Shown here: piece after piece, positions 10,525 through 23,800 of the stretch | How the letters are laid out: each line of letters opens with the position of its first letter | How positions within the stretch are numbered: the stretch's first letter is position 1 | From: Nectonema munidae | Lineage: Eukaryota; Nematomorpha; Nectonematoida; Nectonematidae | Reading direction: 5' to 3' | DNA: 64,000 bases | Assembly (NCBI GenBank): GCA_030549495.1 | Contig: JAUIRK010000185.1 | Span: 434,001 to 498,000 of the forward strand | The notes under the pieces: generated by a model | What the model saw: the letters and a program-made list of their open reading frames with translations, nothing else | Database searches by the model: none | What the model was told of the DNA's origin: nothing | Position numbers and translations under genes: made by a program

Positions 10525-11945
10525 TTATGGGGTAGGTAGGTAGGTAGGAGATATCTAAGATGGTTCTATTATATTAAGGAAAGGAGAGATGTGTTGAATG
10601 ATCTTGGGGTATGATAAGAAGTTTAGTAGAGAGGAGGGAAGATCTTTAAAATGTAAATGTGCTTTTTCAATGAATTTAGTTCGTTCTAATGAAAATATTG
10701 GACAATAGAGAATAATGTGAATTGGAGTTTCAATATGAAGGCAGCCAAACCTGCAAAAAAGGATTAGAGTGCAAATTAAAATTATAGAAGTAAGCGTAAC
10801 ACGGGCAATGTGAGGTGAACCATCTTATTATGCTGCGAGGAAGAGTAATATTTTTATTAAGTGAAAATTTTGATAAGGGTGTAGGTATGTTGTTTGAGTA
10901 AAGCCATTCGTTTGTAGTTGAGATATTTATGGATGTTTCAAAAGTGAATAAAGGAAGGGGGTAAGATATGCTGTGATGTTAGGGATGTGGATTTGAATAA
11001 GAGATCTACCAAAAAATTCTCAAAGGAGGAGGAATGGGCGGGGCACCAGAATATTTCAATTGGGAAATGGTTGCCAAGTTTGTTTAATTTTTTGTCCAGG
11101 ATTAGTGTTGAAAGGGGAATTTTTCTGTCAAGTTGTAGGTCCTTGATGATTTTTTATCAGTCTGTGAAGAAGATTATGTGCTTGAATTTGGATGTAAAGA
11201 TGATTAAGTTGTCAATAATTTGGTTGCATGATGTTAGAAGATCTAGGGCTTCAGTTTCATATGCGGAGGTATAATTGTCTATGTGGATTTGTTGTTTTAA
11301 GAAGAGAATACTTGTATTTGAATTGCGTTGGTGTTTTATGGAGTTGAGTGCTAAGAATTTGTTGTTGATATTTGGGTTGGTGTAAAACTTGGGGGGGGGT
11401 AGTGGGGGGTATATTTTTTAAAAAAAAAAATAAAAAAAAAAAGGGGGGGGAGGGGGGGGGGGGGGAGAAAAAATGATGGGGGTGTGGGGGGGGGGGGGTG
11501 AAGTGAAATAAAATTTTTGGTTTTGACGTAGAAGTAGTGTGAAATGCGTTGTAATTGTGAGTAAGCATAGGCAATGTATTTTGTTGAGATAGGTTATTTA
11601 GTTCTGGAATTTGAGTTCCCCAGGCGAATGAGCCATATTGTATGACTCGAAGTATGACAGATTTGTAGATGTATTTTGAGATTTTTAGATGAAGACCCCA
11701 CTTATATTAAATGCTTTTATGAGAGAGAATAGGGTTGGTAAGAGTTTTGTGTATATGTTTTTGAGGTGAAATGTAAATTTTATATTCGATTGGAATGTAA
11801 CGCCTAGATATTTTATTTATTGTTCAAGAGTGAGTGATGTTGATATGTTTAGTTTCAGTGGTAGTGGAGTTATTCTTTTTCGTGTGAAGTGTATAGTTTT
11901 AGTTTATCTTAGTTGAAGGAGACATTGTAGTGTTTTAGGGTATAA
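10525..11945 (-). pseudogene. 5'-truncated non-LTR retrotransposon (LINE, Jockey/I-like)
   Basis: On the minus strand the order is: the C-terminal (thumb) part of a reverse transcriptase (about 11930-11530, with KISKYIYKSVILRVIQYGSF and AWG), a linker, and an RNase H domain (about 11270-11000, with YETEAL, then FFTD, then IEIFWCPAHS). The tail ends in a (CCTA)n microsatellite near 10532-10548, as expected for a LINE 3' end. The catalytic half of the reverse transcriptase is missing, which is ordinary 5' truncation, and several stops are present. The linker is replaced by a strange G- and A-homopolymer block at 11389-11508. RNase H in the ORF excludes RTE and CR1 types. Confidence 0.7.
11389..11508. 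repeat. Homopolymer island (poly-G and poly-A blocks)
   Basis: Within about 120 bp there are four G runs of 8 to 14 bases and two A runs of 10 to 11. All lie on one strand, inside the LINE between its reverse transcriptase and RNase H parts. The composition contrasts sharply with the AT-rich flanks. Confidence 0.85.
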
Positions 11946-11949
11946 AAAA

Positions 11950-14764
11950 TAATATGAGCGGAAAAATTAACCCAGCACTAATAGGGTGTAGCTCTCTTCG
12001 GTCATTTAATTTATATGAAATAATCAAACATTTCAAGATCATTTTTTAGAACAATGTTTTAACTTATTATAAACTTAAATTATATTATACTGTATTACTA
12101 TTAACCCTTATTTAGTGCCCCTTATATTATATATTTAAAAGAGGTTATATATAATTAAAGGAAGCATATTAAATTTAACTTCATATAACAACAAATAAGT
12201 TATATTTTACGTATTTTGAAGAGATCATATAAAATTAAAGGAAGCCTTTTTTGAGATACTCATAAAAAAACTTCGAAACTGAAAATAAATGATAAAAAAA
12301 AATTAGAACTCTCTAAATATACAGGGTGTATATACCAGCGGCCGCAAGGCTTTTTACACACCCTTGCAGAACTCTCCATGATTTATTTTTTCAATAGTTT
12401 GGTTTTTTTTTCAAAACAGTTTGGTTTTTGGATCTATATGTGTACTTTTTTTTGATTCTGCTGAATAAATTCTTTCTTCTTCTTCTTCTTCTTAAAACTC
12501 TGCTTCGATTTGTGTTATCTAATTAAGATATTTTCAAATTCCACTTTTTTACTATTTGTTAGAAAGTAGGGAGAGTTTTTGCAATTTTTATATTTTTGTA
12601 AAATAGGAAAGAGTGGCGGTTGCGTCTTTACTACCTTATTAATATTTTTAAACATTAAAAATTTTATTTTCAAAAGTCTTGAAAGGAAATATATAGTAAA
12701 AGACAATCTCCAATGTATTTATTATAAAACGTTGATATTTTGTAAGAAAATTATTGCTTTGATTTGTTAAAATTTATATAAAAGTATAGTTATTTAATTG
12801 AATTTTGTTTCACTTTCACAATTCCCCTAAGCTTTTGTCCTTCTCTCCACGTGTCTTTTCGCTTATAAATAAAATTTCCTTAAATATTTAAATAAAATCT
12901 AAACTATGTTTTATTCTTTTTATTAAGTTTAAATAGTGTCACATTATTAGTAACGCATTTTACTGAATATATTTGATTTTTTTTTATTTGTTATTAATTA
13001 GTAATATTATAAGTGGGATACTTCAAATTGCTTCTTTGCTACAAGATCTTGAATGTGTGATTGAATGTTAAGAACACAAAGTAAATTTCTTTCAAAGTTA
13101 AAATGAAGCTTAAGCAGATTTTTAGAGATTAAGTCTAGCCATTAGGGTTCGAATGGTGTAGTGGTAGTTAAGAATATATGATATTTTTCCTCATAGTTTC
13201 AGGATGAAACTATTTAACATAATGAAGATGTAAAGTTTATAACATAAATGCTAGGAAGAGTGTTGAAAGATTTAAGACAGGAAATTGTTTTAGAAATCTG
13301 GCTTTTGATACAAATGCAGAAATTCCATCTTTTCTTCAGGTAATTAATAAAGCCGTCTAAATATTTCCCCTTTGTTAGCTACAGTACATTCGTTTGAAAA
13401 CACAAGGATTCATGTTTAGATACCATACTTTTTTGAAAAATTAACTTCTTAAACTTCCACCACTGATTTCAGTAAATTTTTCATTTGAGAATGTAAGATG
13501 TTAAGGCTTTATGATAAATTATGAGATGTGTAACTAAAACAGATTTAGTTTTTTTATTCCTTATTAATCAATCATGATTACAAACAAAGTCAAAACAAAT
13601 GCTATCAAAATAACTTCTCGTTAAAGAATTTTGGATATTACAAATAAAAGCTATTGTTTTTGTACAACTTTTTTTTTTAGATTTACAAATTTGAATGAAA
13701 CAAAACGAATATACATATGTTGCTTATAACACTGAGAGTATATTTAGATTGAAACTCAATGATTTTATCATTGATTTGAAAGTCTTTCAAGATCATTTTA
13801 ATAATAAGAAATTGGTAAATTAATGAGTCTAAGGAAAAATATAAAGACCCATTTTAAAATGGAATGTTCAAGTACAACGCATTAAAACAAGGATATCTTT
13901 TTTTGAAAAAATTTAAGAGATATTGGTTAAACATCAATATACAAAATCAAACGATTCAGGAAAACAAATGTCTAGCGTTTAAGTATAAGAATAAAATAAT
14001 GTTTACTTATTTGAATAACATTGATGTTTAATTATCGTTTTTTCATTATGGGGGATCCTGTTATAGTGATAAATTCAGGTGATACTAGACATACAATGTT
14101 ATATAACTTTTCTCAATATAGAACAAGAATAAGTTGATAATATTATCTGAACACCCTAACGAGCATTAGGATAACTTTTATTTATTTATTAAAGAATGTT
14201 TTATCAAATTTGTAATGAAATAAAATTATATATAAATTTATTAAAGACACATAAAAACAGATACATTATAACGATATAGGATACCATCAATATTATTTAA
14301 AAATGGTCCCATCAGCTATTATTTCACATATGAGATAATAAAATGAGCTATCATAGTTTATACTTTATATCATTAATACTCTATCACTATTCACAATTGT
14401 AACAAAGCTTGTGAAAAAATGGACTTACGATTTTACTCTTTGAATATCATTAATTTGAAGTTTAGTTTAGTTTTTTAAGTTTGTTGGTTCTTTGGTAGGT
14501 CATCCATAAATAAACCACCTAAACTGGTTTACAGGCAACTGCACACTACCTAGCTCGTAGTATTAAATATTATTGAAAAAGTTTGTAGAAGTTATTCAAA
14601 AAATATGATATGTTATTTGAATCTAACCCTAAAAAGATTCTGCTTTAAATTATATCTACAATAACACAATTTTGGAAGGGTATTTTTCTCAAACTTGACT
14701 TTTCGTGTAAAATATTATTTTATTTTTTGAATTAATTTATTTCTAATTTGTATAACATTTTAAA
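11950..14764. other. Intergenic stretch upstream of the helicase gene
   Basis: No gene recognised. Small features: a hairpin with agggtgt arms around a GC-rich centre at 12328-12365; a (TTC)n microsatellite at 12472-12493; and two copies about 110 bp apart of a 20-bp AT-rich piece ending attaaaggaagc (12139-12165 and 12221-12247). A piece at 13150-13172 (tggtgtagtggtag) looks like a tRNA A box but has no convincing B box. The promoter of the helicase gene should lie near the right end, but no motif stands out. Confidence 0.4.
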
Positions 14765-14800
14765 ATGGATACTATTGAAGAAAAAAGCTTCAAGTCATTA
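14765..14800 (+). CDS. DDX47: DDX47 exon 1 (12 codons)
   Basis: ATG GAT starts a 36-nt exon reading [12 protein letters not shown], followed directly by the donor GTAATATT. An in-frame TAA lies 12 nt upstream, which fixes the start. Phe9 followed by SL matches the family's conserved F-x-x-L-G just before the Q motif. The Gly comes from exon 2 and the phase is 0. Confidence 0.85.
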
Positions 14801-17800
14801 GTAATATTTTCTATACCTTTTTAAAAATTAATATTAAATTGATATTGAATAAATATATCCCATATTTTTTTTAAATTTTGTTTAGTGAATATCAAACTTA
14901 CTTATTTTAGTTAATCTTTTTCGATAATATAATACATTTACATTAAATTTCCATATTTACAACTATTATTTAAAAACCTTTTGCTGTTTTGGTGTATAGT
15001 AAGAAAATACTGTTTAATATTCAAAATATATCGCAAGTATAATAGAAAACTATTTAAACTTGTTTAGTTTGATATTTCTCACATTTGTTGAGAGTTGATG
15101 TTTTTTTACCAGCTTTCTTCCTTTACTAATAATAATTTGTAACGTACCGATTGGATCCGTATCGGTTTAATTCGCTTTTTTTGTTTTATCGGTATCAGTA
15201 TTGACTTTTTTTATTGTCAACCGATTTTGCAGCCTAACCAATAGCCAAATAAAGTTTATGCTAGAGGTATAAAGAGTAAAAGAACCATTGTATCGTATTT
15301 TTACTTAAAAATTTATTATTAAATTTTACACATTGAAGTTTTTTATGGGGACTTTTGTTATTATGTTTAAAAGATATTACAAAATAGTTAATAATTTTAT
15401 ATACCTAAAATATTTTCTAAGTATCGGTAATTTAATAGGCATCGGGTGAAAAATTGAGATGGGTTCATCACTCAGAAAAATACATTTTTTTATTATTATT
15501 TTTAACCCTTTAAGGGCGATAGGACATATATGTCCCAAATTTTTGTTTCAAAAATAATGTCATACAAACCAAATTATAAACTAGGTTTTTCAGTTTGTTC
15601 TATTCATAACGATGTTTTAAACATTTAATTATTGTGTATTATTTAAAAAGCATAAGTTTTATATATTAAAACCTTAATCAAAACTTCGATTTTTATTGGT
15701 TAATCTTTGTTAACCGAAAAAAAGTTCAAAAACAATTTTTTTTTGTAAAACTGTTTGTAATATGTGTTACGAACAAACCTTCACAAGAGTAATTCAGTTC
15801 ATGAAGAAAAAAAAATGAGATGTTATCTTGCAAATTCATTTCAAATATTGTGGGACATATATGTCCCTATCGGACTAAAAGGTTTTTTTCACAAAACATA
15901 AAGTTTCTCGTTCTCTTACGTTTTTATTTGAAAAAGAGAACTTATTAATAATATAAGACGTATACATATATATTTTTAAATGGCATTTATATGTAAGCAT
16001 TACTTTTCGCATGCGCATGTAATAGTGTTTATGTCACACCAATTGTTATATATATTATGCAACATATTAACGAGCAAACTTACACTTAAATGATTGATCT
16101 CCTTTCATATAACATATATTGACTCATTATTTGTCTTTCTATTTCCGTTTTTCATCTGAAATTCACTTTATATTGTACAAGTGATTTGTCTCATTTATTG
16201 TTTTGTTCAATCTCGCTATTATGCCTCGTGTTAGAAACTTTATTGCTAAAGAAGACTATATTGAAGAATGCTTGATGCCTGATACAAGTGAAACCGAGAG
16301 TTACGACGAAAATGATCTTCATTTAGATTATGAAGACCAAGAGTTCATCGAAAATGATCTGGAGAATGGGATAGAAGAAATTCAAATAGTTGATGCTCAG
16401 GCAAATGTTTTTGTACCTGTAGTTTCACCCTTGAAACTAAAAGTTCCTTTTTCATCTTTTATTTTTGATTGGCAAAAAGACATCGACGTGCCCATGTATC
16501 CTTTTGCTTTTAAAGAATGGGGTAAGATTAATTTACCTAGTTTAAATTGGGAGGAGAACTTTCCGAATCCTTTTCAAGTTTTTTGCGAAGTCAGTAATTT
16601 TGGTTCTTTGATTGAATATATGAAAAATCAATCTGAAATATACATGCAGCAAAAAGGGATAGTTGGATGCATTGAAAAAGAAGAAATAGTTTGCATGATA
16701 GGTATTCATATTTGCATGGGATACCATAAGCTACCGAAAATTAAAGACTACTGGTCAACAACGGAGACCTTAAGGGTGCCATTTATTGCAAACTCCATGC
16801 CCCGTGATAGATTCATTTTTTTAAGATCAATTTTACATTTTAACGATAACTCTAAATGTTTATCTAGAGATAGCTCTGACTATGATCCATCTTTCAAAGT
16901 AGCACCTTTGTTTCTTCACTTTAATAACGCTTTTTCCTCAGCTATGAGTCCAACTAAGCAACAATCTATAGATGAACACATGATAAAGTTCAAAGGACAC
17001 AATTATTTAAAGCAATACATAAAGAACAAGCCTGTAAAATGGGGTTTCAAACTATGGGCAAGATGTGATAGCAAAACTGGATATTTGTTTCAATCTTATT
17101 TATACACTGGCAAAAATAAAGAAAATGATTCCAGTTTTTTAGGTGAACAAGTAGTTCAAACTCTTACGAAAAGCTTAATTGGCAGTAGTGTTGAAATATA
17201 TATGGACAACTTCTTTTCATCTCCTGCACTGTTCTATCACTTGAAAAAAAATAAAATATATTCATGTGGAACAGCTAGAAGAAACAGAAAGCACATGCCC
17301 AAACTTTCATTTCAGATAAAGATCTGAAAAGAGGAGAATCTGACTTTTTTGTTAGTAATGGTATCGGTGTAGTGAAATGGAAAGACAACAACTCAGTATA
17401 CATGTTATCGAATTTTATCGACCCAAAAGCAAGTAAATTCGTTGAGAGAAAAAAGAAAGGATGCAAAAACAAAGAAATGATCAAGTGCCCACTGATAGTT
17501 TCCGAATATAATAAATATATGGGCGGCGTAGACATAATGGGTCAAAGAATTTCATATTATTCTTTAGATAGAAAGTCAAGGCACAAATACTATTTGAGAA
17601 TTTTTTTTGAATTGATTGAAATCGCTCTTAATAACTCTTATATCATATATAAAAAAAAGTTCACTGAGTCTAGAGGAGCTAACTCGAAAACCATTCTATC
17701 CAGTTTCGAATTCAGAGATGAAGTTGTGAAATCCATGGTCACAAACTTTAGTTGCAGAAAAAGAAGCTGCACAGAACAGTCTATTTCGAAAAAAACTGAA

Positions 17801-20800
17801 TTGGTAACGACTAAACAAGCTGAACATCTTATAGAAACAAGTTCTAGAAGAGGTCGCTGTAAAGAATGCAGTAAAAGAAAAAAAGACAATAGAACATTCA
17901 ACAAGTGTTCAAGTTGTGGAATTTTTTTGTGCAATACCAGAACAAGAAATTGTTTCAAAGTTTATCATCAGAAAGAATAAAATAAAAGATTTTTGAAAAA
18001 TTGATACTTTTTTAATAAATGTTGTTTTTCAATTATTTTTTGTTTAGGGCCGACAGGGAAATATATGTCCCATGCGTTTTCTCTATGAAAAAACTTTTTT
18101 TTTAATTTTCTTTTTTGAAATTTGAAGACCCTGATATGAGGTAATTGAGGACAAATAGATTTTTATTCGTATTTAATCAAAAAAAAAGTCAGGCCTCTAA
18201 GGGTTAAAATAAATTTTTTTTCGGGAGAAAAACATTGAGCCTAATTAAGGGTGTTCTTTACAAAAACAAAATATTAACCGACATTAATCATTGAGATTAT
18301 AGAAAGTTTTATTTAATTTAGATCTAATTTATTATTTTTATCTACTTAATCATGTGATATATTTAGTGTTGTCAGATTCTAGATTATCAAACCAGGACAA
18401 AAATAGTCTTGAAAAAAGTCAAAAACCAAATTTTTTCATTAATTTTTTTAAGTCCTTTAAGTTTAGCTAATGAAAAACCGGCATTTTACTAAATCGCTCA
18501 GGATTTCTTTATTAAGAGACGGTAAACCCGTGCCATCTGCTAATCCTAGATTTGTCTTTTTTTTAAATTTCCGAATGTTTAAAAACCCAAAATAAACATA
18601 CATAGGTTTGGGAGAGGGCTTATCCAATGCGGTACTTTGAGGCTTTTAACCGCTGTAAGGACACACATTTCTGTACATTAGGTTTTTTTTTGAATATTTA
18701 TCATTCAAAGTTGATTGACATCTTTGAAATGTTCTTTATAGCAAAATACACAGACAACTTTGTATACACCTAAATCTATTATTTTATAAAATATTCAAAT
18801 TGGAACAAAAGCTATAAGCACGCACTGCATAGATGTCGTAGTACAGATGAAAATTTGTTATGCTTTGTAATTGTACTTGGACAAAAATTTATCCAAAAAT
18901 TTACTTAGCAGTGAAATTAACAAATTTTAAATTTTTTTCGTTTACCTATATTCGAAAATTTAAAATGTATATCATAGATTTTTAGAGTCATTTTTAAATT
19001 TTAAAATTAATACCTTATTAAAATTTTTGATGAGTTTGTAACGAACTTTAATCAAGGAATTCATTTCTTTGAAATCTAGAGCGTGCTTACTCTTAAAGAT
19101 TTTCATCAATTTTTGCTTATTAAAATTATATAAATTTTTTTTAAATTTTGAAGTTTAATTCTTATTCTTGATTCTTTTGATAAGCTACTTTTTTTCAACA
19201 ACAACATAAATTAATACAAAGAAGGAAAGCAAAAATATTAAATCACACAATTGCCAATTATACCAAATTCTCATTTTTACCACGATACATATATATGTAT
19301 CATTATAAAATAAACAATTTTTTAGCTATTATCTAACCTATATATTTTCCGTAGTTTTGTAAAACGGCTTTAGAGTTTTCACCATAAAATTTAATAATAA
19401 AAATATCATACGTTTCATTTGCTAAATATTTTTTTCTTTAACACTTTGACATTGTTTACATTTAAACACTCTATTTTTTATATGAAACTAAGGGAATTCA
19501 AGATGTTTTGGTGGATGCTTGTGAAAATTTAAACTGGAAGAAACCAACTAAAATTCAAGCGGAGAGCATTCCTCATGCTTTAAAGGGTATTTTTTATTCC
19601 GACTTTAAATATATAAAATGTATTACGATCAGAGTTGTAAAATTGGAGAGAAAACACCTGACTCCAACTCCAAGAACTTGCAAAAATTCATATTCTAGAT
19701 ATATAAAATTTAAAATATTTAACCGAACTCTTACTTTCAGCTTTGACTAAGGAAGAGCCATTCCCTATGATTACAAAAATTTCGAATACATGATAATGTA
19801 AGATAAGAGAATAAAAGAAGGAATGTAGACTTTCGTCCTATCAAACATATTTTGCTAGAGCCTGAAAATTTATTGTACAATACTGAAGTTTCCAGGCTGT
19901 CACTTGGAAAAATTCTTGTTCGAGTTACTGAACTCTGTGAATTACTACATTTATTTCTGCAAGATAAAATATCATCCATTGTGAATCTATTTACGATGAA
20001 TAATGAGTCACATGTTTGCTACCCTACCTGATATCTTTGGAAAGATGAATACTGGAAACTTAAAGCTTCAAGGAAGACAGACCGTGTCTCTGGAACTTCG
20101 GGAAAATATTGATCCTTTTTCTGGAAAAATGCAACTATGTATCAGACGATATGAACACAGGCATTAGAGATCACCTGGCAAGATTTGAGAAAGCTACCAA
20201 AAGTACTTTTAAGATTTCAACAGTGAATTGGTAAGAAATCCTTCAAACTCAGGACAAAAAGTATGGAAAAAATCTTTTGAGGCCAAAGCTGGTCTAGGCA
20301 CCTTCAGGATCTCTCATTTGCACGATGTACCAACACTAACCTTTCAAGCAGTACAATTCGACTAAGATTTTCTATCAATTAACTCTGCAAGCAAGCTTTT
20401 TGTTCATAAAATGAGAGTGGCAATGTGATTTCAAAAGGGTGAAAAAGCCTTTCGCTTCACCAATAATTTTGAATTTTTTCAATTTTATATCTTTTTTTAT
20501 CATTAAAAGACCTGTTTGGTTTGTGAGTAGACTTTTCATATCACTTTATTTGTTTTACGATTGTTTTAGACAAATTCTTTTAAAATAAATTTTAAACATT
20601 TTATTAAAAAAAAGCCCCCCCCCCCCCCCCTCATAATGGATGTGCGCCCCTGCCTTAAATATATACAGTTTATATCCGGCTATATGACCTGTGCAGTTCA
20701 CTATGTGACTGCGAAAAAACAAAACTTGCGAATCATATTTTGGGGTAATGACTTGGAAAAGGCTGGGAAACACTGATCTAGTGGAAGGATCGTAAATCGG

Positions 20801-23800
20801 ATGCGTTCAAAGAAGTGACGACTCAAGGCGGTGAAAAATTTATCATTCCTTTAATAATGTTCAAAGGATTGACACTTTTAATTTAAATAATATGTTAGTT
20901 CGTTTAGGATTGACACTTTTAATTTAAATAATATGTTAGTTCGTTTGCTTATTAGTTAGTTGGATGATTATTCAGTCACTTAGTTAGTAAGTTGATTTTT
21001 CATGTCACTCCTTTGATATTGCAAACAAGCAAAATTTTTGAATTGTTAAAAGTGAATATATTTTTGCTATTTTGTTATCCTTAATTTTTAGAAGAACCTA
21101 GAGATTGCCAAAATGACAACTGAAAGGTTTGAGGAAATATGCTCTAGCCCAGGCTATCTTAATTGTGGGCGAATCTAATTTCTTAATAATGGCCGAAAAT
21201 GGAATTCGTATGGGCAGTTTTTTAGAAAATATTTCAGTATTGTATATAAGTAAACAGATATTCAAATATTTTTCAAAACTTACCTTTTACATAAGAATTT
21301 AATAAAGTCCGAATTTTAATCAAAATAAAATTTTTCTAATCATAAATTCTCAGCTGGAAGATCACTCATTGTTCAGAATTGAGGATTTGTTTGAACTTTA
21401 AATAGAAGAATGAGTGATGAATCCTTTTTCTTGTAATATGTAATTAGTAAAAGAAAATTTTTGGAAGAATTTATTGAATATAAATGAAAATAAGAATTTA
21501 AATTTTGAAAATGGATGAAAAATTTTTCATATTTTTACTTCATAATGGACGATTTTTAAACTTTTAAGATTCTCAGTGGGCGATTTAGACAAAAAAGTAG
21601 AGAAATAACATTTTATCATAAAGATGCTATATTCTCAAAATTGGATGTCTATTATTGTTAAAAACATCGTAAAGGAAATCCTTGTTCTCTCCCTCAGCTG
21701 TCAATTTTATGTCAATATTTTAGGCAGAGATATCATTGGTCTTGCTGAAACTGGCTCTGGCAAAACTGGAGCTTTCCTTCTTCCACTTTTCGAAAGCCTG
21801 TTGAAGAATCCTCAACGATTACATTCCCTCATCCTTACTCCTACGAGAGAATTAGCATTTCAAATTTCAGAGCACGCCGACTCTCTAGGGGCGTGTATAG
21901 GTGTGAAGTGTTTGGTTATTGTGGGAGGCATGGATATGATGAGTCAAGCTATCAGCCTTGCTAAAAAACCGCATATTATTATTGGTGAGTTTTATTCATC
22001 TACAATTCTATATTCCAGAAGACGATCAATTATTAACTAACAAAGTAATAATAATATAATCATCTAATTTAAGGCCAAGAATAAGTTCCCGGACATTTCG
22101 CCGAACAACAATTTTACCAAATGGACATTTGGAGGACGGGTATTTTACAGAAAATATAAATACAATTTGGCATTTTTCCACACCTCTGAATATTTTTCTA
22201 ATGTTAAACACTAAAACTCGATAAAATTAAACTCATAATCATATCATAGCTTTAAATATACACTCAACCCTTCTTAATTTCGAACCAAACTTTTATAAAA
22301 ATTATCCAGATAATGAAATTAACTTATTATATAAAACTTAGATAATAATTTTGACGTCAAAATTTAGGGAGTTTGTATAATATACTATAATATTGCTGAA
22401 ATATTACCAACTGTATGCATATATAAAAATATAGTCATGTCGTAACACATTTGTCATTAACTTGCACTAGATAAAATTATTCATAAATTTGCGTATAGTA
22501 AGAGAGAAAAATTACACTGCAGATTTGTATAGAGCACAAGCTCGCAAGTTACTGGAAGTAAAGCAACGTCTACAAAAATTGTCAAATTGTATGTACATTT
22601 TCGGTGAAATGTCCATTTGTTCAAATTTCGCTCGGTTTAATGCCCATTTGGCTAAAGAATATACTATTTAGTTGCTTATTCTTCTAAATAAGTTAATTTC
22701 TAGCTAATTAAGTAATTGTCTTAATTGACTAAGAATTTTTATCTAGTTAATTGAATTTATTTAAGCAACTCCTGGAAGACTTGTGGATCATTTAGAAAAT
22801 ACTAAAGGATTTTCTCTAAGTTCTCTCAAATTTCTTGTAATGGATGAAGCTGATCGCATTTTGAACATGGATTTCGAAGAAGAAGTAAATTTGCTGTCAC
22901 TATTCAACTTTTAGTTTTTTATTGCTCCATAAGTAATAAATTTATAGGGAAATACGTTTTTTATTACGCCTCCAAAAAAATTATTAAAAAAACAGGTCAA
23001 AAGATGTGTCGAAATGCATACCGTTATAATATTGTATTCATGTGTATTTTTATACAATTTATTCTTCTTGTATATTTATTATACATACTACAACTTAAAA
23101 TTGGCTTTAACAAACTCTTAACAATGGACTTTATTGACCTAAAAACATCAGAAAAACTATTGAACATATGCCAAACTTATCTAAAATATATTTGGGACTT
23201 TTTTGATTGAAAACAAAAGGTAACTTTCATTATTATTATTATTATAATTTTTTATAATTAATTTTTTCCTTCTATCAAACCTTAATCCTTAAATGTCGCA
23301 GATTTCTTAATTTTAAAGTGGTTTTATATCAAATTATTTACTGTGGCTTTTTTAATGCTTTTTCTGCGATCAAATCGATTGCTCTGTTTATGAAACGCTT
23401 TAGGCCGTGTCTTTCAAAAATTAATTGTTTTCTTTTTTTATTTTAACCTTGAAAAATTAGTTTCGATTGGAACCACAAATTTTATTGAGTGTTTATTAAT
23501 ATCAAAAAGTTTAAAGCACTATTATGATATTTTTAAAAAAATTAATCCTTTTTTGGGATGTTCTTCAAACAACAACAACTAATTAAGTGTAGTTATAATT
23601 TGGCTATATTATGATTTTAGCGACATGTTTTAAGTTAAAATGTTATTTTAAGCTAAAAAATAAATTTATGTTTACAATCATGGCTGGTCCTGTGTATATG
23701 CCATTGCATAAAAATTTAAGCATGTGTTTTATTAAAACTTTACTAAAAGGGTTTCCAACGATAAAGTTCATTGATAAAGTATAAGTTCTTCGTCGTCCCT

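Noticed and set aside
11257-11574. Proline-rich 105-codon open frame (-)
   Set aside because: The proline stretch is the poly-G island read backwards, inside a broken LINE.
12340-12347. GCGGCCGC site as a sign of cloning vector contamination
   Set aside because: The 8-mer sits in a small hairpin in otherwise typical AT-rich host sequence. No vector or adapter sequence surrounds it.
13145-13215. A tRNA gene or SINE with an A-box-like tggtgtagtggtag
   Set aside because: No convincing B box at the right distance and no match to the tails of the other SINE copies.
19508-19750. The whole 80-codon frame at helicase exon 2 as coding
   Set aside because: Family similarity stops at HALK, exactly where a GTATTT donor lies. 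The rest is intron read-through.
21624-21723. Upstream extension of helicase exon 3 to the in-frame ATG
   Set aside because: A TTTTAG acceptor lies just before GRDIIG, the codon phase joins perfectly to exon 2, and the upstream residues do not resemble the family.
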